64,000 bases of DNA from assembly GCF_035920365.1 (NCBI RefSeq), contig NZ_CP109150.1, positions 1,426,001 through 1,490,000 on the forward strand. The letters run 5' to 3'. This document shows, one piece after another, positions 44,654-54,675 of this stretch. Within the stretch, counting starts at the first letter, position 1; every line of letters starts with the position of its first letter. This DNA comes from Micromonospora sp. NBC_01740. GTDB lineage: Bacteria; Actinomycetota; Actinomycetes; Mycobacteriales; Micromonosporaceae. The notes beneath the pieces are model-generated. The model ran no database searches, was not told where the DNA came from, and worked only from the letters and a program-made list of their open reading frames with translations. The position numbers and the translations under genes are program-made.

Positions 44654-45244
44654 TCAGTCCGCCGGCCGGACGATGATGCGCCGGTTCGGCTCGACGCCCT
44701 CGGACTCGCTCTCCACGCCGCTCATCGCGTTGACCACGTCGTGCACGCACTTGCGCTCGAACGCGGACATCGGCTCCAGGCGCACGGGCTCGCCGTGCTC
44801 CTTGACCTTCTCCACGGCGTTCTTGGCGACGGCGGCGAGTTCCTTGCGGCGGGTCGCCCGGTAGCCGCCGACGTCGAGCAGCAGCCGGCTCGGGGTGCCG
44901 GTCTGCCGGAAGACGGCCAGCCGGGCGAGCTCCTGGAGCGCCTCCAGGGTGGCGCCGCGCTGGCCGACGAGGTTCTGCAGCCGGCCGCCGACCACCTCGA
45001 CGACGGGACGACCGGCCGAGACCAACTCGTCGATGTCGCCGTCGTAGTCGAGGATGTCGAGCAGGCCCTCGACGTAGTCGGCCGCGATCTCGCTCTGCCG
45101 GAACAGCTCGCTCTCGCCGACGGCCTTCTTCTCCCGGGTGCCCGACTCCTCGTCGGTCTCCTCGGTCTCGCCGTTCACCGCGGTCGGCTCGGTCCCCTCC
45201 TCGTCCAGGGACTCGTCGGCGCGGGGGGTGCTGGTGTCGGTCAC
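44654..45244 (-). CDS. jag: RNA-binding protein Jag (KhpB)
   Basis: This 196-residue protein has an acidic N-terminus (about 1-50), then a KH domain (about 60-130: GRPVVEVVGGRLQNLVGQRGATLEALQELARLAVF) and an R3H domain (about 130-196: EPMSAFERKCVHDVVNAMSGVESESEGVEPNRRIIV). Jag binds RNA and works with KhpA in other bacteria; the yidC-jag linkage is conserved. The start is GTG 45244. A 214-base gap separates it from yidC. Confidence 0.95.
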   Translation of the reverse strand: MTDTSTPRADESLDEEGTEPTAVNGETEETDEESGTREKKAVGESELFRQSEIAADYVEGLLDILDYDGDIDELVSAGRPVVEVVGGRLQNLVGQRGATLEALQELARLAVFRQTGTPSRLLLDVGGYRATRRKELAAVAKNAVEKVKEHGEPVRLEPMSAFERKCVHDVVNAMSGVESESEGVEPNRRIIVRPAD

Positions 45245-45420
45245 GGTCTCATCTCCGTACTCGCTCGGCCGGACCGTCGGGTCCGCTGGTTTCCCGGGGC
45301 CGGCGGGAGGTCGCCGGTGCCCACGGGCACGTCTGTCGTAGGGCAGTTTCGCCCGTGGCCGCGCCGCGCGCGGCGGTTCCGCCCCGGCGCCGGCCGTACG
45401 GCGGCTGCGCGGTGCGGAAC

Positions 45421-45450
45421 GGGCCGCCGCCGGTCTCCCGACGGCGGCCC
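45421..45450 (-). terminator. hairpin after yidC
   Basis: GGGCCGCCG (45421-45429) and CGGCGGCCC (45442-45450) pair 9 bp immediately beyond the yidC stop (minus strand). It may partly terminate before jag. Confidence 0.5.
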
Positions 45451-45458
45451 GGACGTTC

Positions 45459-46445
45459 TCAGCCCTGCCGTTTGGCGGGGCCCTTCTTCGGGTTGACCGG
45501 CTTGGCGCCCGGCTTGGGGCCGGCGACCTTCGGCGCGACCGGCTTGGCCGGGGCCGGGGGGGCCGACTTGGTGCGGCCCAGCAGGCCGCCCGTCTTCGCC
45601 GGCTGCACCGGGTTGCGGGACGAGGTGCCCGGCTTGCTGGTGGCGGTGGGCGGCGGCGGGAACTTCCGCAGCACCCACTGCTGCTGCGCGAGGGTGAAGA
45701 GGTTGTTGGTGACCCAGTAGATGATCACACCGATGGGGAAGATGGCACCGGAGATGAGCAGCGACAGCGGGATGCCGTAGAGCATCAGCTTCTGGATCAT
45801 CCGCTGCTGCGGGTCCTCGGCCCAACCGGTCTTCAGGATCATCTGGCGGCTGGTGAGGTAGGTGGTGCCCATCATCACCAGGACGAGGATCCCGGCGATG
45901 ATCTTCACGGTGGTGCCGTTGGCGCCGAGCCGCGTCAGCTCCTCGGCGGTGGAGCCGAACTTGCCGGCGATCGGGGCGGTGAAGAGCTTCGCGGACGAGG
46001 CGCTCTCGAACTGGCTGATCGTCCAGCCGTAGAGGGTCTTACCGGCCTCGCTCTTGTCCGGGTTGAGCCGACGGAGCACGTGGAAGAGGCCCAGGAAGAC
46101 GGGAATCTGGAGGAACATCGGAAGGCAGCCCATGAGCGGGTTGGCCTTTTCCTTCCGGTAGAGCTCCATCATCTCTTTCTGGAGCGTCTCCCGGTCACCC
46201 TTGTGCTTCTCCTGCAGCGCCTTCACCTGTGGCTGGAGCGCCTGCATCGCCCGCTGCGACTTGATCTGCTTGACGAAGACGGGGAAGAGGATCACCCGGA
46301 CGGTGACCACCAGGAAGATGATGGCGAGGATCCAGGCCCAGTTGGTGCCGATCACCGCCGGATCCGGCACCCCGACGAAGTCCCAGGCCCCGTGCCAGAC
46401 CAGCAGGATCCACGAAATCGCGTAGTAGATCCAGTCGAGACTCAA
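45459..46445 (-). CDS. yidC: membrane protein insertase YidC
   Basis: This 328-residue insertase places proteins in the inner membrane with or without Sec. It has five membrane segments, the first near SLDWIYYAISWILLVW, then WAWILAIIFLVVTVRVILFPVFV with the conserved Arg in the groove and LMGCLPMFLQIPVFLGLFHVL. ILVLVMMGTTYLTSRQ and SGAIFPIGVIIYWVTNNLFTLAQQ follow. A basic Pro/Ala/Lys-rich tail (about 275-328) binds ribosomes. TTG 46445 is the start, with GGAG 8 bases before it. yidD is 3 bases upstream. Confidence 0.95.
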   Translation of the reverse strand: MSLDWIYYAISWILLVWHGAWDFVGVPDPAVIGTNWAWILAIIFLVVTVRVILFPVFVKQIKSQRAMQALQPQVKALQEKHKGDRETLQKEMMELYRKEKANPLMGCLPMFLQIPVFLGLFHVLRRLNPDKSEAGKTLYGWTISQFESASSAKLFTAPIAGKFGSTAEELTRLGANGTTVKIIAGILVLVMMGTTYLTSRQMILKTGWAEDPQQRMIQKLMLYGIPLSLLISGAIFPIGVIIYWVTNNLFTLAQQQWVLRKFPPPPTATSKPGTSSRNPVQPAKTGGLLGRTKSAPPAPAKPVAPKVAGPKPGAKPVNPKKGPAKRQG

Positions 46446-46448
46446 TTC

Positions 46449-46736
46449 TCAGGCTCCAGTCACATCGGCGCGGCGGCGGCCGCCCGGCTTCGGCACCGGG
46501 TCGTGTCCACCTGGGTGAAAGGGGTGGCAGCGCAACAGCCGCCGGGCCGTCAGGCCAGCTCCCCGGATCGCGCCGTGCACCGCCACCGCCTCCAGGGCGT
46601 AGGCACTGCACGACGGGTAGAACCGACAGCGGGCCGGCAGAGCCGGACTTATCCACCGACGGTACGCGATGACGGGCCCGCTCAGCACCCGGGCACCGAT
46701 CGTCGTCGGCCGGGGCTCGGCCGGTCCGCTGGTCAC
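46449..46736 (-). CDS. yidD: membrane protein insertion efficiency factor YidD
   Basis: This 95-residue protein contains [35 protein letters not shown], with the three Cys ([10 protein letters not shown] and [13 protein letters not shown]) and HPFHPGG motif of YidD. The protein helps YidC insertion. It overlaps rnpA by 4 bases and is followed by yidC after 3 bases, an arrangement conserved in most bacteria. Confidence 0.96.
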   Translation of the reverse strand: MTSGPAEPRPTTIGARVLSGPVIAYRRWISPALPARCRFYPSCSAYALEAVAVHGAIRGAGLTARRLLRCHPFHPGGHDPVPKPGGRRRADVTGA

Positions 46737-47149
46737 CGGGACCGCCGCCCGCGGGGCGCCTTCGCCGCGACGATCGCCGCGTCCAGGTCGGCGCCGAGTC
46801 GCGGGTACGAGGCGTCGGCCGCGGCGGGCTGCGCGCGTACGACCAGGGTGCTTCCCGCGGGCAGAGCCGCCAGCCGCTCGCGGACCAGGTGCCGCAGGCG
46901 ACGCCGGACCCGGTTGCGGACCACGGCGTTCCCGACGGCCTTGGACACGACGAAGCCGGCGCGGGCCGGCGCGGAGGGTTGCTCCGCACCGCTGCTCCGC
47001 GCCGGCTCCGGCGAGGTTGCTGTCGCGGCCTCGGGGGTTGTCGGCAGACTCAGGTGGACGACGACCGCGCCACGGCCGGCGCGTCGACCACCCCGGACCG
47101 CTGCGGCGAAGTCAGTGCTGCGCCGCAGTCGCTGTGCGGCCGCCAGCAC
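46733..47149 (-). CDS. rnpA: ribonuclease P protein component
   Basis: This 138-residue basic protein assists the RNA subunit in 5' maturation of tRNAs. The family motif is [16 protein letters not shown] (about 80-95) after [10 protein letters not shown]. The N-terminus [17 protein letters not shown] is typical. It has a somewhat longer internal segment than usual ([20 protein letters not shown]). The start is GTG 47149. It lies 36 bases after rpmH. Confidence 0.95.
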   Translation of the reverse strand: MLAAAQRLRRSTDFAAAVRGGRRAGRGAVVVHLSLPTTPEAATATSPEPARSSGAEQPSAPARAGFVVSKAVGNAVVRNRVRRRLRHLVRERLAALPAGSTLVVRAQPAAADASYPRLGADLDAAIVAAKAPRGRRSR

Positions 47150-47185
47150 GACTGCCCACGTCCCCCGGACCTGACCCGGTCGGCC

Positions 47186-47323
47186 TCAGGCCGACAGGCG
47201 GGTGCGGCCCTTGGAGCGACGGGTCGAAAGGATGGCGCGGCCGGCACGGGTGCGCATGCGCAGCCGGAAGCCGTGGGTCTTCGCGCGCCGGCGGTTGTTC
47301 GGCTGGTAGGTGCGCTTGCTCAC
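47186..47323 (-). CDS. rpmH: 50S ribosomal protein L34
   Basis: This 45-residue basic protein begins [20 protein letters not shown] and includes [19 protein letters not shown], the standard L34. The start GTG 47323 follows GGAGA. It is the first gene of rpmH-rnpA-yidD-yidC on the minus strand. The divergent dnaA starts at 47957. Confidence 0.98.
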   Translation of the reverse strand: MSKRTYQPNNRRRAKTHGFRLRMRTRAGRAILSTRRSKGRTRLSA

Positions 47324-47626
47324 GTCAGGCTCTCCGTTTTCGTACGCCCCGGGCGAGGGGTCGCCGGGATCGTGTGGTGGTCCAGGCCACCTCGGCGGTG
47401 GCCCCCGATCGGTGCTGCCCGGCGGCGCGGGACCTCGGCGATGCGGGGAAGCGACCGCGGACAGCAAGCACCTAACACCCTAGCAGAGGGCGAGAGAGCA
47501 GCCGTTCCAGCCTACGCAGGGCGGCAACGACCGTCAAACACCCTCAGCAGGGCGGACACCGGGCCCTCCCGGCGACCGGAGCGGCGGTTTTCGCTGATGT
47601 CGACGAGGGTCGCCGCGCGTCGGCGG

Positions 47627-47656
47627 TTGATGGCGCGCCGACAACGCTGTTACCGT
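47627..47656 (+). promoter_or_regulatory. candidate dnaA promoter
   Basis: TTGATG (47627-47632) and TACCGT (47651-47656), 18 bases apart, resemble a housekeeping promoter (TTGACA/TAnnnT). They are about 300 bases before the dnaA start. The match is imperfect and unverified. Confidence 0.3.
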
Positions 47657-47819
47657 GCCCGATTGCGGTCAGCGTCGAAAGGTCCGGTCGTCGCCGGCGG
47701 GCAAGACCGGACAAGGTAGTGAATCGTTCGGCACGGTGAACCCGCTTCAGCGCCCGTTCAGGCAGGGGGCAGGTCCGACCCGCGTCCGGCGGGCGGCCAC
47801 AATCGGTGCGTACACAGGC

Positions 47820-47839
47820 TGTGGATAACTTGTGGACGA
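47820..47839 (-). promoter_or_regulatory. DnaA boxes in dnaA promoter region
   Basis: TGTGGATAA (perfect, 47820-47828) and TGTGGACGA (one-base variant, 47831-47839) lie 120-140 bases before dnaA, a common arrangement for DnaA autorepression. Confidence 0.65.
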
Positions 47840-47956
47840 GAACCGGTCGGCCGTCCGGTGGGTGTCGTTCCACCCGCGCGTACGCGGCGGGCCCGGGACG
47901 GCCGACCGGAGAAGACGGCGGCGTCGGCGGAGCAGAGGCGAGGGGGTGGCACGACG

Positions 47957-49789
47957 GTGACCGGTACGACCGACCTTGCCGCGGTGTGGACAGCAACGAC
48001 CGACGAGCTCGCCGACGAGATCATCTCCGCGCAGCAGCGGGCGTACCTGCGGCTGACCCGGCTGCGGGCCATCGTCGAGGACACGGCGCTGCTCTCCGTC
48101 CCGGACGCCTTCACCCGGGACGTGATCGAGTCCCGCCTGCGCCCGGCGATCACGGAGGCGCTCACCCGCCGACTGGGCCGGCCGATCCAGGTCGCGGTGA
48201 CCGTACGCGTGCCCGACGACGGTTCCGGCCGCCCGGCGGGGACCGTCTACCGCAGTGTTCCCGAGCCGGGGCCGGCCGACCACGACGGCGGGCCGCCCGG
48301 CTACGCCGACGCCGGCTACGACGGGTTGCCCGGGCAGCGCGACGGCGGGGACCACGACGCCGGGCAGTCGCCGCTCATCCCCGAACAGGCGCACCCCCGG
48401 CGCCGGCCCGACACGTCGTCGCCGGGCGACGACGGGCACCGGCCGGACGACCGGGACGGGCAGGAGGCCCTGTTCAGCACCGCCTTCGCCGAGCCGCCGC
48501 GCCCCGACCGGTCGGGGCCGCTCCGGCACCCGTCCGAGCGCCGGAGCTACGACGAGCAGGCAGCCCGGCTGGACCGGCCGACCGCCGACACCCGGGGGTA
48601 CGAGCCGCGCTACCGCGAGGACGCCGTCTCCCCCCGGGACCAGCACGTGATCCGGGCGCTGCCCCGCGACACCGGCACGGACAACGGGCCCGGACGGGGT
48701 GGCGCGGATCACCGGCCCGGTGGCCGGGACGACCGCCGCATGCCCGGCGCCGACGGCGGGGGCAACCGGCTCAACCCGAAGTACATGTTCGAGACGTTCG
48801 TCATCGGCTCGTCCAACCGCTTCGCCCACGCGGCGAGCGTCGCGGTCGCCGAGTCGCCGGCGAAGGCGTACAACCCGCTGTTCATCTACGGCAGCTCGGG
48901 GCTGGGCAAGACGCACCTGCTGCACGCCATCGGGCACTACGCCACGACGCTGGGCAACGCGCGCTCGGTCCGGTACGTCTCGACCGAGGAGTTCACCAAC
49001 GACTTCATCAACTCGCTCCGGGACGACAAGACCAGTGCGTTCCAGCGGCGCTACCGCGACGTCGACATCCTGCTGATCGACGACATCCAGTTCCTGGAGA
49101 ACCGCGAGCGTACGCAGGAGGAGTTCTTCCACACGTTCAACACCCTGCACAACGCCAACAAGCAGATCGTGATCACCTCGGACCGGTCGCCGAAGCAGCT
49201 CGCGACCCTGGAGGACCGGCTGCGTACCCGCTTCGAGTGGGGACTGCTCGCCGACATCCAGCCGCCGGACCTGGAGACCCGGATCGCGATCCTGCAGAAG
49301 AAGGCGGCGCAGGAGCGCCTCTACGCCCCACCGGACGTGCTGGAGTTCATCGCCTCGCGGGTGTCGAACTCGATCCGGGAGCTGGAGGGCGCGCTGATCC
49401 GGGTGACGGCGTTCGCCAGCCTGACCCGCTCGACGGTCGAGCTGGCGCTGGCCGAGGAGGTGCTGCGGGACTTCATCCCGGACGGCGCCGGGCCGGAGAT
49501 CACCGCCGACCAGATCATGGTCTCCACCGCCGACTACTTCGGGGTGAGCCTGGAGGACCTGCGCGGCCACTCCCGCTCCCGGGTGCTGGTGAACGCCCGC
49601 CAGGTGGCCATGTACCTGTGCCGGGAGCTGACCGACCTGTCGCTGCCCCGCATCGGGCAGGCCTTCGGCGGCCGGGACCACACCACGGTCATGCACGCCG
49701 ACCGCAAGATCCGCCAGCAGATGGCCGAGCGCCGGTCGCTCTACAACCAGATCGCCGAGCTGACCAACCGGATCAAGCAAAACACCTGA
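47957..49789 (+). CDS. dnaA: chromosomal replication initiator protein DnaA
   Basis: This 610-residue AAA+ initiator has domain I (about 1-90; [22 protein letters not shown]). Domain II (about 95-270) is a long Pro/Gly/Asp-rich linker. Domain III has the Walker [14 protein letters not shown] near 314 and Walker [11 protein letters not shown] near 370. Domain IV ends with the DnaA signature [14 protein letters not shown] near 573. It binds DnaA boxes at oriC immediately downstream. The start GTG 47957 follows a purine-rich GAGGGGGTGG; the frame is open to 47858. A T-tract terminator (49806-49838) follows. Confidence 0.97.
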   Translation: MTGTTDLAAVWTATTDELADEIISAQQRAYLRLTRLRAIVEDTALLSVPDAFTRDVIESRLRPAITEALTRRLGRPIQVAVTVRVPDDGSGRPAGTVYRSVPEPGPADHDGGPPGYADAGYDGLPGQRDGGDHDAGQSPLIPEQAHPRRRPDTSSPGDDGHRPDDRDGQEALFSTAFAEPPRPDRSGPLRHPSERRSYDEQAARLDRPTADTRGYEPRYREDAVSPRDQHVIRALPRDTGTDNGPGRGGADHRPGGRDDRRMPGADGGGNRLNPKYMFETFVIGSSNRFAHAASVAVAESPAKAYNPLFIYGSSGLGKTHLLHAIGHYATTLGNARSVRYVSTEEFTNDFINSLRDDKTSAFQRRYRDVDILLIDDIQFLENRERTQEEFFHTFNTLHNANKQIVITSDRSPKQLATLEDRLRTRFEWGLLADIQPPDLETRIAILQKKAAQERLYAPPDVLEFIASRVSNSIRELEGALIRVTAFASLTRSTVELALAEEVLRDFIPDGAGPEITADQIMVSTADYFGVSLEDLRGHSRSRVLVNARQVAMYLCRELTDLSLPRIGQAFGGRDHTTVMHADRKIRQQMAERRSLYNQIAELTNRIKQNT

Positions 49790-49805
49790 GCGACGGCTAA
49801 CGGAC

Positions 49806-49838
49806 GCGCCCGACCGGACCATCGGTCGGGCGCTTTTT
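49806..49838 (+). terminator. intrinsic terminator of dnaA
   Basis: GCGCCCGACCG (49806-49816) and CGGTCGGGCGC (49823-49833) form an 11-bp stem followed by TTTTT (49834-49838), 16 bases beyond the dnaA stop. Confidence 0.9.
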
Positions 49839-49920
49839 CGTCCTCCACAGCCGGTCCCGGCTTGACCCTCGACATGGTCTAGGCCACAGCATCTGAGCCG
49901 TGACCGTCCACCGCCCGGAT

Positions 49921-50382
49921 CGTTGTCCACATCTCGTTGTCCACAGCCTGTGGGAAACTACGGTCCGTCCACCCCCAGTTACCCACAGGTTGTGGACAAA
50001 CCCTGGGGACGAGCCTGTGGACGCCTGGGGACAACCGGTTGGTTGTCCACCGACGACGATCTACCTGTGGGAAACCTGTTGAAGGTTCTGGGGATGACGC
50101 CGTCGGTGCGGCTTCCGCCTGTCCACAGGTCTGGGGAGAAAGTCGGTGGATAACCGGTGGATAACCGGTGGACGACGGTGGACAACTTGGGGGCGCCGGC
50201 CGCCTGTGGACCGGGACGCGAGTTTTACCCCGGGTTCTCCACAGGTAAACCACCGGTGGATAACGTGTCTGAGCTGCGCAAACGCGGGTTCTCCACAGTT
50301 TGCACAGGTGCGATGAAGATGACGAGTTATCTCTTCTAAGAGAACAAAAACCAATCATCACCGTTGGACTTCCTGTGGATTG
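49921..50382. other. chromosomal origin of replication oriC
   Basis: Between dnaA and dnaN lies a dense array of DnaA-box-like 9-mers. Perfect TTGTCCACA boxes are at 49923-49931 and 49937-49945 (plus) and 49991-49999 (minus). Near-matches include CTGTCCACA (50119-50127), TTGTCCACC (50043-50051), GGTGGATAA (50145, 50156, 50255), GGTGGACAA (50177), TTCTCCACA (50235, 50289) and TGTGGATTG (50374). An A/T-rich stretch (about 50315-50365) is a candidate unwinding element. The dnaA-oriC-dnaN order is that of Streptomyces and mycobacteria. Confidence 0.93.
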
Positions 50383-50550
50383 GCCGGAACGCCGTCGTGG
50401 ACGGCCTCCCGGCACCAGGAGTCCACGGGGTCGGGCGCACAGCCGATGCCCACGCGCCCTAAGGTGCGATGGGTACCCGCACGGACAGGCGGGTCGGTAG
50501 GCAGCGGTCGGCATGAGAGAGTTGTCGCTGACGTCGACGCGGAGGCATTG

Positions 50551-51684
50551 ATGAAGTTCCGAGTGGAGCGCGACGCGCTCGCCGAGGCCGTGGCCTGGAC
50601 CGCGAAGAGCCTGCCCAACCGGCCGTCCGTACCGGTGCTCGCCGGCGTGATGCTGCGCGTCACCGACGGCAACCTGCAGGTTTCCGGCTTCGACTACGAG
50701 GTCTCCAGCCAGGTGACCGTCGAGGTGCAGGGGGACGCCGACGGCGCCGCCCTGGTCTCCGGCCGGCTGCTGGCCGAGATCACCAAGGCGCTGCCCGCCA
50801 AGCCGGTGGACATCGCCGCCGTCGGCGCGCACCTCGAGTTGGTCTGCGGCAGCGCCCGGTTCACCCTGCCCACCATGCCGGTCGAGGACTACCCGTCCCT
50901 GCCGGAGATGCCGGAGAGCACCGGCACCGTCGACGCCGCCGCCTTCGCCGCCGCGGTCGCGCAGGTGGCCATCGCCGCCGGGCGCGACGAGACGCTGCCG
51001 ATGATGACCGGCGTACGCATCGAGCTCTCCGGCGGCACGCTGGCCATGCTCGCCACCGACCGCTACCGGCTGGCCCTGCGCGAGATGGAGTGGAACCCGG
51101 ACGACGCCGAGGTGAGCGTCAACGCCCTCGTGCCGGCCCGGACCCTGCACGACACCGCCAAGGCCCTCGGCCCGATCGGCGGCCAGGTCGTCATGGCGCT
51201 CTCCCAGGGCGCGGCCGGCGAAGGCATGATCGGCTTCGCGGGCGGCACCCGGCGCACCACCAGCCGGCTGCTCGACGGCGCGAACTACCCGCCCGTGCGC
51301 TCGCTCTTCCCGGCCAGCCACAACGCCGAGGCGCGGGTGCCCGTCAGCACCCTGATCGAGGTCGTCAAGCGCGTCGCCCTGGTGGCCGAGCGGACCACCC
51401 CGGTGCTGCTCAGCTTCAGCACCGACGGCCTGGTGGTCGAGGCCGGCGGCACCGAGGAGGCGCGGGCCAGCGAGGCCATGGAGGCCACCTTCACCGGTGA
51501 CCCGCTGACCATCGGCTTCAACCCCCAGTACCTGATCGACGGCCTGACCAACCTGGGGGCCCAGTTCGCCGTGCTCTCGTTCGTCGACGCCTTCAAGCCC
51601 GCGGTGATTTCGCCCGCCGGCGAGGATGGCGAGGTCATCCCCGGGTACCGGTACCTCATCATGCCGATCCGCGTCTCCCGCTGA
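50551..51684 (+). CDS. dnaN: DNA polymerase III sliding clamp (beta subunit)
   Basis: This 377-residue clamp begins [35 protein letters not shown] and ends [28 protein letters not shown]. It contains [30 protein letters not shown]. The ring tethers the polymerase to DNA. ATG 50551 follows GGAGGCATTG. It is the first gene after oriC. Three beta domains are visible by length. Confidence 0.97.
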   Translation: MKFRVERDALAEAVAWTAKSLPNRPSVPVLAGVMLRVTDGNLQVSGFDYEVSSQVTVEVQGDADGAALVSGRLLAEITKALPAKPVDIAAVGAHLELVCGSARFTLPTMPVEDYPSLPEMPESTGTVDAAAFAAAVAQVAIAAGRDETLPMMTGVRIELSGGTLAMLATDRYRLALREMEWNPDDAEVSVNALVPARTLHDTAKALGPIGGQVVMALSQGAAGEGMIGFAGGTRRTTSRLLDGANYPPVRSLFPASHNAEARVPVSTLIEVVKRVALVAERTTPVLLSFSTDGLVVEAGGTEEARASEAMEATFTGDPLTIGFNPQYLIDGLTNLGAQFAVLSFVDAFKPAVISPAGEDGEVIPGYRYLIMPIRVSR

Positions 51685-51725
51685 TCGCACCCCGAGAAGA
51701 CCCCGACGCACGGAGGTAGGAACAC

Positions 51726-52598
51726 ATGCAGCTCGGCCTGGTAGGGCTCGGCCGGATGGGCGGCAACATGCGCGAGCGGTTGCGCGCCGCCGGGCACGAG
51801 GTGGTCGGCTTCGACCACAACGCGGAGCTGAGCGATGTCGCGACCCTGGCGGAGCTGGCGGAGAAGCTGGAGTCGCCCCGCGCGATCTGGGTCATGGTTC
51901 CCGCCGGTGTCACCGACGCGACCATCGACGAACTCGCCGACGTTCTCGGCGAGGGCGACATCATCATCGACGGTGGCAACTCCCGCTTCAGCGACGACGC
52001 GCCCCGCGCCGAGCGGCTGAACGAGCGCGGCATCGGCTACCTCGACGCCGGCGTCTCCGGTGGCGTCTGGGGCCGGCAGAACGGCTACGCCCTGATGGTC
52101 GGCGGCGCCCAGGAGCACGTCGACCGGCTCATGCCGATCTTCGAGTCGCTGAAGCCGGAGGGCGAGTTCGGCTTCGTGCACGCCGGGCCGGTCGGCGCCG
52201 GGCACTACGCCAAGATGGTGCACAACGGCATCGAGTACGGCCTGATGCACGCCTACGCCGAGGGCTACGAGCTGCTGGCCAAGTCCGAGCTGGTCACCAA
52301 CGTGCCGGGGGTGTTCAAGTCCTGGCGCGAGGGCACCGTGGTCCGCTCCTGGCTGCTCGACCTGCTGGACCGGGCCCTCGACGAGGACCCGGAGCTGGCC
52401 GAGCTGAGCGGCTACACGGAGGACACGGGCGAGGGCCGCTGGACGGTCGACGAGGCGGTCCGGCTGGCCGTGCCGCTGAACGTGATCACCGCCTCGCTCT
52501 TCGCCCGCTTCGCCTCCCGCCAGGACGACTCGCCCGCCATGAAGGCCGTCGCCGCGCTGCGCCAGCAGTTCGGCGGTCACGCCGTCCGCAAGCGCTGA
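51726..52598 (+). CDS. gnd: 6-phosphogluconate dehydrogenase (decarboxylating), short type
   Basis: This 290-residue enzyme oxidises 6-phosphogluconate to ribulose-5-phosphate in the pentose-phosphate route. The cofactor site is [19 protein letters not shown], followed by [32 protein letters not shown] and [18 protein letters not shown]. This is the short, YqeC-type form that is also found next to dnaN in Streptomyces. GGAGG lies 9 bases upstream. The gene sits between dnaN and recF. Confidence 0.94.
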   Translation: MQLGLVGLGRMGGNMRERLRAAGHEVVGFDHNAELSDVATLAELAEKLESPRAIWVMVPAGVTDATIDELADVLGEGDIIIDGGNSRFSDDAPRAERLNERGIGYLDAGVSGGVWGRQNGYALMVGGAQEHVDRLMPIFESLKPEGEFGFVHAGPVGAGHYAKMVHNGIEYGLMHAYAEGYELLAKSELVTNVPGVFKSWREGTVVRSWLLDLLDRALDEDPELAELSGYTEDTGEGRWTVDEAVRLAVPLNVITASLFARFASRQDDSPAMKAVAALRQQFGGHAVRKR

Positions 52599-52615
52599 CC
52601 GGAATCCCCGCGCCT

Positions 52616-53749
52616 GTGTACGTCCGCCGGCTCGAACTGGTCGACTTCCGCTCGTACGAGCGGGTCGGCGTGGACCTGGAGCCGGGGGCGAACGTCCTGA
52701 TCGGCGCCAACGGCGTCGGCAAGACGAACCTGGTCGAGGCGCTGGGCTACGTGGCGACCCTGGATTCGCACCGGGTCGCCACGGACGCCCCCCTCGTCCG
52801 GATGGGCGCCTCCTCGGCGGTGATCCGCTGCGCGGTCGTGCACGAGGGGCGCGAGCTGCTGGTCGAGCTGGAGATCGTTCCGGGCAAGGCCAACCGGGCC
52901 CGGCTCGGACGGTCGCCGGCCCGCCGGGCGCGGGACGTCCTCGGCGCGCTCCGGCTCGTGCTGTTCGCCCCGGAGGACCTGGAACTCGTCCGGGGCGACC
53001 CGGCCGAGCGCCGCCGCTACCTCGACGACCTGCTGGTCAGCCGTCAGCCCCGGTTCGCCGGAGTGCGGGCCGACTACGAGCGGGTGGTCAAGCAGCGCAA
53101 CGCGTTGCTGCGCACCGCGTACCTGGCCCGCAAGACGGGCGGGTCGCGGGGCGGGGACCTGTCGACCCTCGCGGTCTGGGACACCCACCTGGCCCGGCAC
53201 GGCGCCGAGCTGCTCGCCGGCCGGCTGGAACTGGTCGCCGCGCTGGGCCCGCACGTGACGAAGGCGTACGACGCTGTCGCGGCGGGACGGGGGGCCGCCG
53301 GGATCGCGTACCGGCCGACGGTGGAACTGGCGGAGCCCACCACCGACCGGGAGGCCCTGGCGGCGGCGCTGACCGCCGCGCTCGTCGAGTCCCGCCCCGC
53401 CGAGGTCGAGCGGGGCACCACCCTGGTCGGCCCGCACCGCGACGAACTGGCGCTGACCCTGGGCCCGCTGCCCGCCAAGGGGTACGCGAGCCACGGCGAG
53501 TCCTGGTCGTACGCCCTGGCGCTGCGGCTCGCCGCCTACAACCTGCTCCGCTCCGACGGCATCGAGCCGGTGCTGGTGCTCGACGACGTCTTCGCCGAGC
53601 TGGACGCCGGGCGGCGGGAGCGGCTGGCGGAGCTGGTCGGCGGGGCGAGCCAGCTGCTGGTGACCTGCGCGGTCGACGAGGACGTGCCGGTGTCCCTGCG
53701 CGGCGCCCGGTACGCCGTGGGCGAGGGGACGGTGCGACGTGCCGGATGA
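52616..53749 (+). CDS. recF: DNA replication and repair protein RecF
   Basis: This 377-residue SMC-like ATPase loads RecA at gaps. The Walker [21 protein letters not shown] is near residues 30-49, and the signature and Walker B are in [22 protein letters not shown] near 320. The start GTG 52616 ([19 protein letters not shown]) is inferred from homology; there is no strong ribosome site. It overlaps DciA by 11 bases. The order dnaN-gnd-recF-dciA-gyrB is conserved in actinobacteria. Confidence 0.95.
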   Translation: MYVRRLELVDFRSYERVGVDLEPGANVLIGANGVGKTNLVEALGYVATLDSHRVATDAPLVRMGASSAVIRCAVVHEGRELLVELEIVPGKANRARLGRSPARRARDVLGALRLVLFAPEDLELVRGDPAERRRYLDDLLVSRQPRFAGVRADYERVVKQRNALLRTAYLARKTGGSRGGDLSTLAVWDTHLARHGAELLAGRLELVAALGPHVTKAYDAVAAGRGAAGIAYRPTVELAEPTTDREALAAALTAALVESRPAEVERGTTLVGPHRDELALTLGPLPAKGYASHGESWSYALALRLAAYNLLRSDGIEPVLVLDDVFAELDAGRRERLAELVGGASQLLVTCAVDEDVPVSLRGARYAVGEGTVRRAG

Positions 53750-54350
53750 GCAGCTTCCGCCGGCCCGGCTCGGCCCGGGCCGTGGCGGCGGAACGACCGG
53801 CGGCGACTCCGGCAGCGCGACGGGCGGCGATGCGCCGGCCGGGGCGAGCGGCCCGGAGCTGGCGCGGGCCGTGCTGGACGCGGCGCGCGCCCGTCGGGAG
53901 TCGGCGGCCCGTACGCGTCGGCGTACCTCCGGCGGGGGCGACGGCGAGGGCGGCCAGCGGCGGCTGCGCGGCTACTCCGGCCCCGGGCCGGACCCGCGCG
54001 ATCCGCAGCTGCTCGGCGCGGTGCTCAACCGGCTCGTCAAGGCGCGTGGCTGGCAGCAGCCGGCGGCCGAGGCGACGGTGTTCGGCGCCTGGGAGCGGGT
54101 GGTGGGCCCGGAGGTGGCCCAGCACAGCCGGCCGGTGAAGCTGGAGGACGGCGAGCTGACCGTGGAGGCCCGCTCGACCGCGTGGGCCACCCAGCTGCGG
54201 CTGCTGGCCGGCTCGCTGCTCAAGCAGATCGCCAGCGAGGTCGGCCACAACGTGGTGCGCAAGCTGCACATCCACGGCCCGGCAGCGCCCTCCTGGTCGA
54301 AGGGCCCGCGCCGGGTCCGTGGCCGCGGCCCGCGGGACACCTACGGCTGA
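53739..54350 (+). CDS. dciA: DUF721 protein DciA, probable DnaB helicase operator
   Basis: This 203-residue protein has a disordered Gly/Ala/Arg-rich N-terminus (about 1-80). The DUF721 domain follows (about 85-190: [66 protein letters not shown]). DciA is the ancestral bacterial helicase-loading partner and acts on DnaB. The start is GTG 53739, overlapping recF by 11 bases. Its partner DnaB in the same window carries an intein. Confidence 0.9.
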   Translation: MPDEQLPPARLGPGRGGGTTGGDSGSATGGDAPAGASGPELARAVLDAARARRESAARTRRRTSGGGDGEGGQRRLRGYSGPGPDPRDPQLLGAVLNRLVKARGWQQPAAEATVFGAWERVVGPEVAQHSRPVKLEDGELTVEARSTAWATQLRLLAGSLLKQIASEVGHNVVRKLHIHGPAAPSWSKGPRRVRGRGPRDTYG

Positions 54351-54353
54351 CGG

Positions 54354-54581
54354 TCAGCGACCCTCGCGCCGGGCCTCCCGCTCGGCGCGCTTGCGCTCGC
54401 GCTGCTCGCGACTCCACTGCTTGCGCCGCTCCAGGTCTCGCTTCCACGCCTCCCGGGCGTGGTTCGAGCCGCCCTGCACCGCGCCCTGCACCTCCGGCGG
54501 GCCGGCGAGGCGCCGGAACGCCCAGGCCATCAGGCGGCCGCCCTCGCCCGGGGCCTTCGGGGTGGGCTTCTCCTCGGTCAT
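54354..54581 (-). CDS. small basic hypothetical protein
   Basis: This 75-residue protein is highly charged; its C-terminal half is a run of Lys/Arg/Glu with a likely helix (WKRDLERRKQWSREQRERKR). The start is ATG 54581. It is convergent with dciA (3 bases between the stops) and divergent from the OhrR-type gene. The 54616-54644 operator lies between the two divergent starts, so it could serve both. I do not recognise a family. Confidence 0.5.
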   Translation of the reverse strand: MTEEKPTPKAPGEGGRLMAWAFRRLAGPPEVQGAVQGGSNHAREAWKRDLERRKQWSREQRERKRAEREARREGR

Positions 54582-54615
54582 CGCCTGGCCTCCGGTGCGA
54601 CGGGAACGATTGGCG

Positions 54616-54644
54616 TACCAATCATTGGTACACCAATCATTGGT
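54616..54644. promoter_or_regulatory. tandem palindromic operators before the OhrR-type gene
   Basis: TACCAATCATTGGTA (54616-54630) is a perfect palindrome. ACCAATCATTGGT (54632-54644) is a second one, with centres 15 bases apart. They are 30-60 bases before the regulator start at 54676. The arrangement suggests cooperative binding of a MarR/OhrR dimer pair to its own promoter. Confidence 0.8.
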
Positions 54645-54675
54645 ACGCTCGCAACGACGACGAGGAGGCCCGCCC

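Larger units (their letters stand above)
47324..47956. other. dnaA-rpmH intergenic region
   Basis: This 633-base stretch between divergent rpmH and dnaA contains DnaA-box-like sites (TGTGGATAA 47820-47828, TGTGGACGA 47831-47839), compatible with DnaA autoregulation, and a candidate dnaA promoter (47627-47656). No plausible gene is seen. Confidence 0.6.

Noticed and set aside
47747..49930. Long antisense frame opposite dnaA
   Set aside because: Same GC-bias effect; no ribosome site and no recognisable motif.
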